Below, piece by piece: positions 19,832 through 29,875 of a stretch of 64,000 bases of DNA (position 1 is its first letter; every line of letters begins with the position of its first letter). The translations under genes were made by a program, and so were the position numbers. The notes under the pieces are model-generated. The model was not told where the DNA came from and made no database searches. It saw only the letters and a list, made by a program, of their open reading frames with translations. The stretch is from contig JBLDXI010000014.1 in the NCBI GenBank assembly GCA_047495785.1, positions 248,001 to 312,000 of the forward strand, given 5' to 3'. The DNA is from Lepidodermella squamata (lineage: Eukaryota; Gastrotricha).

Positions 19832-22483
19832 ATGTTGAAATGTAAGACTAATTGTTTGTGCCGATTTTGCGGCGAAAAGCCAGAGGTTTTGGTCATTCGT
19901 CAAACGAGCGAAACTGCTTCGAAATCGCCAGGAATCATCAACATTGAGGTTTTGAGGTCGTCGCCGCTGATACCACCTTCTGACAGCGAAGACAGTGATT
20001 CGTCGAGTAAGCGACAACCAAGCGTTCACGACTTCACCCTCAAAGCAAAATGGGTCGAGGATCGCCCGTGCTGTCCGTTATACGCGAAATACCCCGATAA
20101 AACCTTCGCGAAGATTCGATGCGAAGCTCAGAATGGAATCTCCGAACTAATCGCTAGCTTTCTCAACAATGGAATTAAGGTGGAGTTGAACTCAAGTCGT
20201 AAGGACTTTAAATTTTTCGGCTGCAGCGCTTCTCAAATGCGACAGCGAACATGCATTCTTTACGACTCTTCCCTTGGCGATTGGAAGAGTATTGCCCTGT
20301 CATTCGGCCATTTCGAAGAAATTAAGACGGTTGCTAAATTTTCTGCAAGACTTGGTCTTCTTTTATCTTCAAGCATGAACCTGGAAAATGAGATTTTCCT
20401 AAAAGAGACTCAAATTGATAGAATCGAAGATATCGAAAGAAATGGCTACACATTCACCGACGGATGTGGCCACGTGTCCCCTGAAATCGCCCTGAAAATC
20501 ATGAAAGCTCTATGCTCGAAAAAATCGTTGCTAAAGCCATGGTGGTATGAAACCCAAAAATTTCCCTACCCATCGGTTTTCCAGATCCGTCTCATGGGTT
20601 GCAAGGGCGTGATTGCGCTGAAACCAAGCCTGCAAAATTGCATCCAGATTCGACCTTCGATGGAGAAGTTCCGGTGGAAACTCGACCCTCCTCATCGGTT
20701 AGGCATCTGTGATAATGGATTCTCGCGTCCGTATGAGTTCGGTAAATTGAACAAGCAGTACATCATGGTTTTATCGGCCCTTGGCATTGCGGATTCGGTC
20801 TTCCTGGAGATTCAGGAAAACTACTACTCCGAGCTTCAGCGGCTCGAAACCGACCGCACCCTCGCTGTCAAGTACCTCTGCCTAGAAGATCGTTGGGATT
20901 TGGTCGAGCGGGTATTTCAGAAGCAAGTGATTGATGCTGAAACCGCTGAAATTCTCAAATCGATTAAAATGCGAGTTGTCGAAAAATCGAATGCTGAAAA
21001 GAGCAAGCTGGAACGGCTCAACATCCCGATTTGGAAATCTCGCAATATTTTCGGGATAAGCGATCAAAGTGGGAAGCTGCAAGAGGGCGAGGTGTTTCTG
21101 CAGGTTACAATCGATCGAAAGCCGCAAATCATCGAAGATGGCCAGTTTGTCGTAGTCACCAGGTCGCCTTGCCATTCACCTGGCGACATTCGAATCCTGA
21201 AATGCCGGTTTATACCCGAACTTCAACATTTGGTCGATTGTGTTGTATTTCCGACAAATGGCCAGAGACCTCACCCAGACGAATGTTCTGGAGGTGACCT
21301 TGATGGTGACAAGTTCTTCGTTTGTTGGGACGACCGGCTCATCCCGGAGCAAAACGCCGAGCCAGTCAATCTCAGCTCGAAGGTCGTCGCGAAAAAAGTC
21401 GACCAAATCGACCAGGGAGATCTTATTCTCGAGTTTGCGAAATACAACGCAAGTTTATTGGGAACTGTGACTAATCTATTCAATCGCTGGGCGGATGCTT
21501 CAGATAACGGGGTCAATTCTGACATTTGCAAGGTCCTACGATTGAAGTGCAGCAGCGCGGTTGACGCGGCTAAAACTGGCGATCCGGTCAAAATCGAACC
21601 AGCTTATCGGCGCGTGCCGCTCGCAAATCGGAATCACGTATGGATTAGAATGACTGAAATCGCTGATTCATACGCGTCCAGGAAGTTGGAGGTTGCTTCG
21701 ACCGAGGACGTTAAAGGCATTGGTCGCGAAGAAATTGAACGAATTTTGGATGACCGATACCCTACTCTGTCCGAGTATCAATTGTATCGCCTGGTCGTGA
21801 AATGGTGCGATGCTCATGACGGCGGATTGCTGGAAAAATTGTGTCGGAAAATTGATTTCTCGCGATTCACTCGGGAAGAGCTGCAAAGCCTCAGAATTGA
21901 CGTTGGTATCGAAAAAGCTAATAAGTTGAGTTCTGCGCTAAATTGGTCAACCCTACTCGAACCTGTTGATATCAGTGAAGCAATTGGAACTAGAAACCAA
22001 TCCGCTTGGTCTCTTTATTACGCAGATAGTTTGAATGAAACGACATGGGATGTTTTGGAGAGTTTTCTCAGTATTGATCTACCGAAAATGATTCTACTTC
22101 GCCCTGATTTCGACTTCGATGGAGTTGTGGGGCTGAAGATTCTGGACCCAGTCCTAACTGGACAAAGCTCCATTTCGAGGGATAGATTGACAGTTTTTTA
22201 CTTGGATCACAGCTTTTCCAACCGCCATGTCTTTCATCTTAACGAGGATTATGCAATAGATTTCGACCCGGAAAATCGGCGGCTACAGATCTATCAAGGG
22301 CAGTTGGCAAATTCATTCGTTTTTTTCAAAGATACAAAAGGAGTCGGCAATGTTTTGAGCGTGGCTGTCAACAAATTTGCAGGCATTGATCGAAGCTTGG
22401 TTGGTAGGGTGAATAAACGACCAGTCCTGAGGATTGAGCTGTACTGCGAAAAGCCGAGGAACCAATTATCAGGTCCGATTTGA
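19832..22483 (+). CDS. Cellular RNA-dependent RNA polymerase (RNA-silencing type), probably the N-terminal half of a fusion
   Basis: A single open frame of 883 aa. The N-terminus has a small Cys cluster (Cys4, 8, 10, 13). Family motifs follow in order: FFGCSASQMRQRTCILYD, YTFTDGCGHVSPEIALKI, PSVFQIRLMGCKGVIALKPS, IQIRPSMEKF, SPGDIRILKC and the catalytic DCVVFPTNGQRPHPDECSGG ending in DLDGD (Asp489, 491, 493). This is the double-psi-barrel RdRP of the QDE-1/EGO-1/plant RDR group, which copies RNA into dsRNA for small-RNA silencing; it is not a viral polymerase. The catalytic wording (HPDECSGGDLDGDKFFVCWD) is closer to plant RDR1-type enzymes than to C. elegans EGO-1. The long N-terminal extension of most relatives is missing. 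The frame ends in TGA at 22481-22483 inside a plausible intron (22409-22498); see the helicase entry. Confidence 0.92.
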   Translation: MLKCKTNCLCRFCGEKPEVLVIRQTSETASKSPGIINIEVLRSSPLIPPSDSEDSDSSSKRQPSVHDFTLKAKWVEDRPCCPLYAKYPDKTFAKIRCEAQNGISELIASFLNNGIKVELNSSRKDFKFFGCSASQMRQRTCILYDSSLGDWKSIALSFGHFEEIKTVAKFSARLGLLLSSSMNLENEIFLKETQIDRIEDIERNGYTFTDGCGHVSPEIALKIMKALCSKKSLLKPWWYETQKFPYPSVFQIRLMGCKGVIALKPSLQNCIQIRPSMEKFRWKLDPPHRLGICDNGFSRPYEFGKLNKQYIMVLSALGIADSVFLEIQENYYSELQRLETDRTLAVKYLCLEDRWDLVERVFQKQVIDAETAEILKSIKMRVVEKSNAEKSKLERLNIPIWKSRNIFGISDQSGKLQEGEVFLQVTIDRKPQIIEDGQFVVVTRSPCHSPGDIRILKCRFIPELQHLVDCVVFPTNGQRPHPDECSGGDLDGDKFFVCWDDRLIPEQNAEPVNLSSKVVAKKVDQIDQGDLILEFAKYNASLLGTVTNLFNRWADASDNGVNSDICKVLRLKCSSAVDAAKTGDPVKIEPAYRRVPLANRNHVWIRMTEIADSYASRKLEVASTEDVKGIGREEIERILDDRYPTLSEYQLYRLVVKWCDAHDGGLLEKLCRKIDFSRFTREELQSLRIDVGIEKANKLSSALNWSTLLEPVDISEAIGTRNQSAWSLYYADSLNETTWDVLESFLSIDLPKMILLRPDFDFDGVVGLKILDPVLTGQSSISRDRLTVFYLDHSFSNRHVFHLNEDYAIDFDPENRRLQIYQGQLANSFVFFKDTKGVGNVLSVAVNKFAGIDRSLVGRVNKRPVLRIELYCEKPRNQLSGPI

Positions 22484-22498
22484 CATCGCCCACTGCAG
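22409..22498 (+). other. Predicted 90-nt intron that would fuse RdRP to helicase
   Basis: The donor AGG|GTGAAT at 22408/22409 and acceptor CACTGCAG|TCT at 22498/22499 are both phase 0. Splicing removes the TGA at 22481-22483 and joins RdRP residue 859 to the helicase exon. A second phase-0 donor, TTG|GTTGGT, lies nine bases earlier. If the intron is retained, the RdRP ends by itself at 883 aa. Confidence 0.55.
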
Positions 22499-25452
22499 TC
22501 TACTTTGACAACAGCTTCGTCAATCAAGGTCGAAGTAGTTAAGACGGAAAACGGCTTCTCCTTCTCCGATGAAGATTTCCCTCAACTTGGCGCAGAAGTT
22601 CCTCGAAAAGACGCTGCTGTTGGCGGAACTTTGTCAAGTGACTTGTACCGAAGACTAAACAAGCCTTTGCACAGTAAAGAAGAAGCTGCCAATTTGGCTA
22701 AGGAAATTTACACTTTTATCGAAGAAAAAAGCCAGAAATCTAAGGTTGATCTTTTCTCACGTTTCTAAGCTTTTGATTCAGTTATTGCCCTTCACCAGGA
22801 ACCCATCCATTTAGCGATTCAGCTTGTGAACTTCCTCGCCAGCTACGAACTTGTTCTGGAAAATTCTCAGCAATACGCAACATTGTGCTCGGCAATTTTT
22901 TCGGCCATTGACTTGTATGCTGATTCCAAAAATTGTTTCTCCATCGCCACTATCCGTGAAAATGGGTAAGGAATTGATTCTCGCATTGACATTTATTGAA
23001 TACGGCTGCGTAGCAGCGACAGTTCGAAAAATCGCCTGGTGTCTTTTTTCGAGGCGAAATTTGAAAGGTTAGCTTATACTTTCTTGAGAAAATCGCGTAA
23101 AAATGGTAATTTTCTAGAATCAATGAGTCGATGAAGCGCATCGGCCTCGTCTTCTCCGCGAAAGATTGTTATCAAATTTTCAGGCGATTGCTTGAAAATC
23201 CACCAGAACACCAAACCTCGGTCGACATCATTAGCAGCTTGTTATTTCAAGGGAAAGAAAGTAAGAAATTGTGCAAAATTTAAACTCAGATAAAATCTCC
23301 AAATCACACTTTTAGAAACTTTCTTCCCGTTGGCGGCAGGCCGCTGGTCAAGCAGTGCATCCTATTTCTTGCATTGGGCTTGTTTGCTCACAATCGAAGC
23401 TTTGCAAGATCATTTCGACCAGTATCGAGAAATCATACTTCGCTCTAAAATTCAACTTGCCGTGGCTGAGATGGACGGTGATTTTAGCATGAATTAAATT
23501 GTATTCCAGTCATAATTCATAACTTATCCCCAGATAAAAGCGAAGCTCCCAAGGCTTGTAAGCTTCAGCTGATTCATCCCATAGTAGCAGCTTATTCGGC
23601 TGGCGAGGCCTTGATTATCAGCCCATCGGCAAGCGATTCAGAACCGTTTCAAGCCACTGTCATGGTTGAAATAGTTAGTGCTGACAAATCATCGGATCGG
23701 TACACGGTTCGGTCTTCTGGAGATGAAATTCTTCCAATGAAGCAACTTGCAACGTACCGAGTCGATGTTGTTCCAAACATCACTCCATTCGATCGGCAGC
23801 TGAAAGCTTTGATGCACCTGTGTTACCAAGACCATTCTGCTGAAGTTGAATTGGCTGTTCCACCTGTCGCCAACTGCCTAATCAATTCATTTCGCAACGA
23901 ATCGGTTGAAAATGACCATGAACCTTCGATTACTCCGTTAGAAGCAACGGAAGACTTAGATGGAATGAATCCCAGCCAGAAGAAAGCGATTAGAGATGCT
24001 GTTCAACGCCCGGTTACTCTAGTCCATGGTCCTCCTGGAACCGGCAAAACACGGGTTGCCGCTTCCATCGTGAAAAATTGGGTCAAAGCTGGTTTTACCC
24101 CGGTTTTGTGCGTGGCCGAGACAAACTTTGCCGTCAACAACCTTGCAGAAAAGCTGATTGACAGCGGTTTCCCCGAAGACGGCCTGTTACGTGTCAGTGC
24201 TGATGGTCAAATCCCAGCATCGCTCGAAAAGATTGCCCTCGAGACTGTATACAGGGCGAAATTCAAAGAATCAAACAAGTACCGCATTGCTGAGCATATG
24301 CTCGACTCTGCCAAGGTTCAGAAGCTAATTCGGGGCAGTAAGGTTGTTTTTGTAACTTGTAAAGGAGCTGGTAGTAACAAGCTTTCGTTGACCGAGAACG
24401 GCCGCGGTCTTTTCAAGGCGATTCTTGTCGATGAGGCTGCTCAAGCTCTCGAGCCAACTGTTCTCATCCCCTTGGCACAAAGCCACTGCGAACGGCTGTG
24501 CCTTGTCGGAGACGACCGTCAGCTTCCGCCTTTGGTGAAAGTTGATAAAATCAAAGCGGAGCTATCTAAATCGCTTTTCGAACGGTTGAAAACCGGGCGA
24601 TCTACCCTTCTGGACACTCAATACCGTATGCACCCTGACATTGCCCGATTTCCGAACGAAAATTTCTACGACGGGAAGCTTCGAAATGGCGTTAATTCGG
24701 TCGATCGACCTCTACCGCGAGGGTTCAATTGGCCTAGCCAGAAATCGCCAATTTGCTTCATCAACGTGGATGCAACTGAGCCTGAAAGATGTAGCCAAGG
24801 TTCTAAGATCAATGCGAAGGAGGCAGATGCGGTTGTTGAAGTTGTTAGACAGCTACTTCAAAGCTCCGAACTTCAGCCTGAGAACATTGGAATCATCACA
24901 CCTTACAGTGGACAGGTAGGAATAAAAGTTTTATTAACAATTCTTCTCTAAAATTCTGCGCAGGAGCGACATCTGAAGACCCTTCTGAAGGACAAGAAAT
25001 TGGCCATCGATGTACGCACCGTTGATGGTTTCCAGGGTCAAGAGCGCGACGTCATTTTAGTTTCACTTGTGCGAAATCGCCAAAGCATTGGTGAGGCATC
25101 ATTTATTACTAATACTTAGCATTCCTAATTTTATCGATTAATCCACAGGTTTTCTTGACGATGATCGGCGGATGAATGTGCTACTTACACGAGCTAAACG
25201 TGGTCTGATCGTTTTTGGCTGTAAGAAAACCCTTCAAGATAACAGCGATTCAAAATGGGCTAGATGGATCAACGATATCTGGAAATCTGGCTTATATCTA
25301 GGTACTGATTTCACTCTGCATATCAAATAAATCGATCGATTTAGTTTGGCATTAATTTTTCAGATATGCAACCTGTGCAACGTCCAGCAACCGGTCATGG
25401 ACGTCCCTCGGCGCCTAACAACAGTGGTACTCGCAAGTATTATCGTCGATAA
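22499..25452 (+). CDS. SF1 RNA helicase (UPF1/NAM7-like), probably the C-terminal half of an RdRP-helicase fusion
   Basis: Exons: 22499-22744, 22799-22965, 23017-23067, 23118-23260, 23316-23477, 23534-24915, 24964-25090, 25149-25301 and 25364-25452. All junctions are phase-consistent and the introns are 48-62 nt, giving 839 aa. The first exon has no ATG and is in the same frame as the RdRP. It starts behind a CACTGCAG acceptor, so it needs an upstream coding exon. A helical region (FSFSDEDFPQLGAE onward) precedes a UPF1-type core: LVHGPPGTGKTRVAAS (Walker A), ILVDEAAQALEPT (DEAA), LVGDDRQLPPLV, LDTQYRMHPDIARFPNE, TVDGFQGQERDVILVSLVR and MNVLLTRAKRGLIVFG. All SF1 motifs are intact. The C-terminus is short and basic (NNSGTRKYYRR). 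Poly(A) signal at 25516-25521. Confidence 0.88.
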
Positions 25453-25601
25453 ACTTGAGACGTTTCGAAGTTGATTTTCCAACAATTTTTGCATGACCTG
25501 ACGTGATCAAAAAAGAATAAAATGTTTCTTGAAATTTATTCCGGTTACACTAAGGAAGAGCTATCAATTCGAAAATTTCTAACACAAAATGCTATAATCG
25601 A

Positions 25602-28600
25602 TCAATAAACAGCGGATGAACGGAGAGTGAACTGTCTCGCCCGCGTATGAATAGCCGGCAATCCGATCGTTTTGATTCGGGCTGTTTCAATCGCATCGGC
25701 CATGCGAGTTAAATTCATACCGCGCAGCGTTTCAACCAACTGCATAACTGTGACGTTTTTGTTAAGGCGGCGCCATTTCCGCAGAACCTGGTACGCAAGT
25801 TTGCGCAGCTCGGCAGTTGCGTCCGTCGACGTCGCGCCAGTGCCGGCACTTGGCACTACGTACGTTGTCCGAGGCACTGGCGCTCGGTCTTTATCGTCGA
25901 CCCAAACGTGCGGGTAGTTGGGGTAGGGCGGCGTAGTCACCTCGCGGCAACCGAGTTGCAACAAATCGCGCTTGCGTTTCGCAGCCGACCTTGACGGCTC
26001 GAACGGCAGGCGCCGGTACAACTCAGGTAAACTCTGACCGATCTCCTGAGCCACGAGAGCCAGAGCTGACGTCATCAACTGGTCAGTATCTGCTGGTTCG
26101 TAAGATGTCACCGAGATGTTGTTGGTATTCAGCGCAATTCCCTTTTCGAGGGCTTGCTGCTGCTGATAGAAAATTCGCTTCAAAATGTCTGGATTGCGCT
26201 TTAGATCGATAATTCTGACAACAGCCCGAATTTTCGCCTCGGTTAGCTTCAACTCGTTTTCAGCCTCCGAAGCAAGTCTATCACGATTGAAAGAAAATAT
26301 TTCAAAGCTATGTGAGATTGGAGTGAAATATTACTTTGTGTAACGTTTGGCGTCGGTCAGTTCTCGGCGACCGATTTCCAAGTTAGCTTCCTTGGCCTGA
26401 GAGATGCTGACAACTTCAGATTCGAGCAGCTGCATTTTCAACTTTATGGACCTAATTTTCTTCCTGGTAGCTGAAAGTTGCCGCTGAAGTGTCGCAGCGT
26501 TATTAATCATCTAAAATCAAGACAATTCAATTTTAGGTGAAATAATAGTGGAAAAATTTGCTAACATGACTTTCTACGCCATTGCCATCCCTCTCGGCGT
26601 CTTGAATGTCTCGAGTAGTCGCTTGGAATTTAGCGCCCAAATTAGACTCTTGGTCTTCGAGCGCTTCAAGAATGCGTTGCAGCCGCTTGCCCTGACCCGC
26701 CCGGCTCATGCCGTCGTCGTCGATCAGCGACGCTTTGAACTCGCGCCGCATCGCCATTCGCGTCAGCTCGTCCTTTTTGCGCCGATCCACCTTAAATTCA
26801 TCGCCCATATCCTTTTGCCTCTGCATCAATTGATTGAGCGTTTCCCGCAGCCTTGCTTCATACCGCTCGTCTTCAATCAGCCAGTCCTTCAGTCGTTTGA
26901 CAATAAATTCCATTTGCTCAACGCCCTCCTCGCACATGAGCTTTGCAGTGAGAATGTCGTTTTCGCAAATCAGTAAAATCGCGCAGTTTTTCTCCTTGTT
27001 TTCGATAGTATCCCGCGCCTTGCTAAACCGATGCAGAGCGGCTTCGATGGAGCGCTGGAAAGTATTTATCATGTTGTTGTATGACCAAACGCAGTCGACT
27101 TGAACGTTTTCTATTTCGTGAATAAAGCTGGTACAGTAGCGGGAAACAGCGCCTGAGATCGCCTGAAGATTAGGCCGCATCAACTCGTAAATCTGTATGA
27201 ATTCGTCGATTCGCTCGCTAAAATCGAAAAGCATATACCTCATCACAGAGATTTGAGGCGAAACTTACATTATTCGAAGCGACTTGGTGAGCAAGCTACG
27301 AGTGTCGAACTGCCGATATGGGTACTGCTTCGATTCGAGGAGTGTCTGTAGGTGGCTTCGTAGTTGGGCTAACGATTGAATTTTTCGAAGCTCTGTCACT
27401 TCGGCACTAAATTTCTTCGACGGCGGACCTCCATGCATGATAGATGGTTGCTGGCTGAGCACGGTGCGTGATGGCTTTGTCGACTGCTGGGAAGGCAAGC
27501 TCTCCTGAAGATGCGATCTATAACAAATTCCGCGAACCAATTTAAAATTCAGTTTGCGAAAAATCAGCTGGGTGTGATCAAGTGTTATGATTATAAATCG
27601 GCGTGATAGTGTCATGCGAGTTCTTACTTTTGCGAGTACATTGCAGTCACATATTTATCAATATCGGTAGCTGAAAATTGTAAGCAAATGAAGCGCTGGT
27701 TATACTTTCAAACACAATATAAAGCCAACGGATAACCTTTAATTTTAATTACTGTTTTCTGCCATCTAACTCTGTTATTCGATCTGGGCAATTCACTATA
27801 AATTCGTTATTTTTTAGATTGCAAAATAGCGTTATTTTAGATGCGAATGAAAGCTATGAAAGCGACTCTCAGTGAAGGATTTACTTGGAAAATGAAGTTC
27901 TCTGGTGGTGCAATTGCGCCGCCTGAAGGCCTGCATTCGACATCTGCGCTCCCAGTTTTTTACCCTTTTCATTGGTCGATTTTGAATTCACGGCATCGCT
28001 AATCACGTGATCAATCTCGGTCGAGTAGTAATCAATATCAGTGGCTATACGAGTAGTCATACCAACCTCTACAACCGATAAATTTTATAATATTTCCAAA
28101 CTTACGTATGCCTCCCTCTCGCCCGTTATTCTTCATCCACAGCTGTCTGAAGGTCGAGATTTGGGACTCGCAAGTTTGAAGCTGGGCCATTGCTCGGCGA
28201 CGTACTGTTTTAAGGTTACTCGGCGGCACCCCGCCTGGCCCAATCTCGATCATGCTCATGACTGGGTCGATTTTCGGCAACGGAGTTGCACCTCCTATCT
28301 CACTTGCGCCTTCGACAAGGGTGACAGCAGGGCCACCAATAAGCGCGCCTCCGGGGGTCATAAACGGCGGCACGGCTGACATGGCTCGATTCGATTGGGT
28401 TTCGAAAATAGACTGCCGTTTTATGCTTTGGCGCCGAACCGCCTCAGGAATCACTGGCTCTGGCGTTTTGACGGCTTTTTTACTCGGTTTGATTGCTAAG
28501 AATCGAACCTGGTTTTTGATATGGAAATAGCGCTGGCGCTGGTCTGCGTTAAGAGATCCCACTAAAAAGGAAGAAATTCGAAAAACATTGAGCTGATTTT

Positions 28601-29300
28601 TGAACTAGTTTACATGGATGCCACTCCGGGTAGAGATTATTTGTTTTGCACGACCGAACAGCCTTGCGTCTAGTCGCTCGATATCGTTGTAGTTGGGCGG
28701 CAAAGTCGGAGCCTCTTGTCTCGGATACGACAGTTGAGGCACGTTTAGCTACTAAAAAGCTAGTTTTCCGGAAATCTAGCCGTTTATTGGCTGCAGGCTC
28801 TTCGTCCCTCTCAGATTTATCCTCGAGTTCGGTTGTTTCGTCTTCGTCGGCGTCTTCGTCGTCGTAGTCGCTAGAGTGATCACTTTTAGATTTTTCCTAC
28901 AACAAATTGCAATAATGTTATAACAACAGCGATTGTCTTTAATGAGGCGTGTATAGAGATGGAATTCTCATGCGAATGTTTCGCTCTATTCACTGGATAC
29001 ATGGGGCCTATGGTACCTTAGCAACGGATCAAAGGCGCCTTTCTCAACAACATGCCTTTCATTTTTTAATCGTGCGTTTTTTATTAAGCCTTTTCTGAAG
29101 TTTCTTCTTTAGAAAAAGATCGGCTCAAGTACGTGACTAAATAATTATTAGATAAATTTTGAGAGTTTGAGCCGACTTGCGAGAGGGATACTCACCCATG
29201 GAATCTGGCTTGGGTCGGGCTGGACGAAGTCGATCATGGTGTAAAGGCGGCCACTGACCGGCTGGGCCGCAAAGAGAACGGCATATTGGGCTGCTGTCAT
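25602..29300 (-). CDS. Large coiled-coil protein with a possible C-terminal death-like domain
   Basis: Exons: 29300-29196, 28896-28614, 28561-28106, then either 28068-27885 or 27670-27628, then 27517-27269, 27217-26566, 26510-26335 and 26277-25602. The phases close to 926 or 879 aa. The N-terminus is short (MTAAQYAVLFAAQPVSGR). A Glu/Asp-rich segment and a Pro/Gly-rich region precede long helices with heptad character (for example MRRYLxFDFS-side helices, then RQLSATRKKIRSIKLKMQLL). Near the end, LALVAQEIGQSLPELYRRL and later AYQVLRKWRRLNKNVTVMQL plus VETLRGMNLTRMADAIE resemble helices 1-2 and 4-6 of a death domain with an insertion between them. No enzyme motif or membrane segment. I cannot name an ortholog. 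A scaffold or ciliary/cytoskeletal role would be a guess. Confidence 0.72.
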
Positions 29301-29875
29301 ATCGATGTTTTTCGACAATATTTTTTAGGTAGAAAATACAAGAGAAGGAAGGAGAAAACGAGATCGCCATCCAGAAACTGTCACGAAATTCTGTAATTTT
29401 GTAGCCCTGTGGAGTTGATGTTTACCGCCCTCTGGTGAATTTCCATCGATCGAACGTTTCCCTTCGTAATAAAATAAATTATGAGAAAATCAGAGGCGAT
29501 CGAAAATCGTTATCGATAGAGCCTTATTTATTGCCCGAATTATTCTCTCAAAGCCATGTCGTCATCATGAATTCCGTCATTGGATGAAGAAGCGTAATAA
29601 AAGCCGATAAAAGCACGGCACAAAAATATATTAAAATTATATTATATACAAATCGGGATAATTAAAAACAAGATAACCACTGATGATACAGTTTAGCCAT
29701 AATAAATTTCCCAACAGATGAGTGTTTGATATTTTTTTCTGACGAAATCGGTAATAAAAAGTTTGTACAAAAAGCACGCGGCTGATCATCATCATAAAAT
29801 TAGTATTCTTTGTTTCTGTCCAACGTTGTTTGTTTTGGCGAGTGAGTGGTCGCTTAACACAGCAGAGGATGGGAG
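29301..29875. other. Intergenic region between coiled-coil gene and GPCR gene
   Basis: AT-rich. It holds the promoter of the minus-strand coiled-coil gene and the GPCR 3' UTR. Nothing else is recognisable. Confidence 0.5.

Noticed and set aside
19832-22483. Integrated viral RdRP
   Set aside because: The DLDGD motif and surrounding blocks belong to the cellular double-psi-barrel silencing RdRPs, not to palm-domain viral polymerases (GDD).
22409-22498. TGA as selenocysteine or programmed readthrough
   Set aside because: Not excluded, but a phase-0 intron with usable donor and acceptor explains the arrangement more simply; no SECIS-like element was looked for computationally.
28498-28515. GGTTCGA-like tRNA B-box
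   Set aside because: It lies inside a coding exon of the coiled-coil gene and has no matching A-box or acceptor stem.
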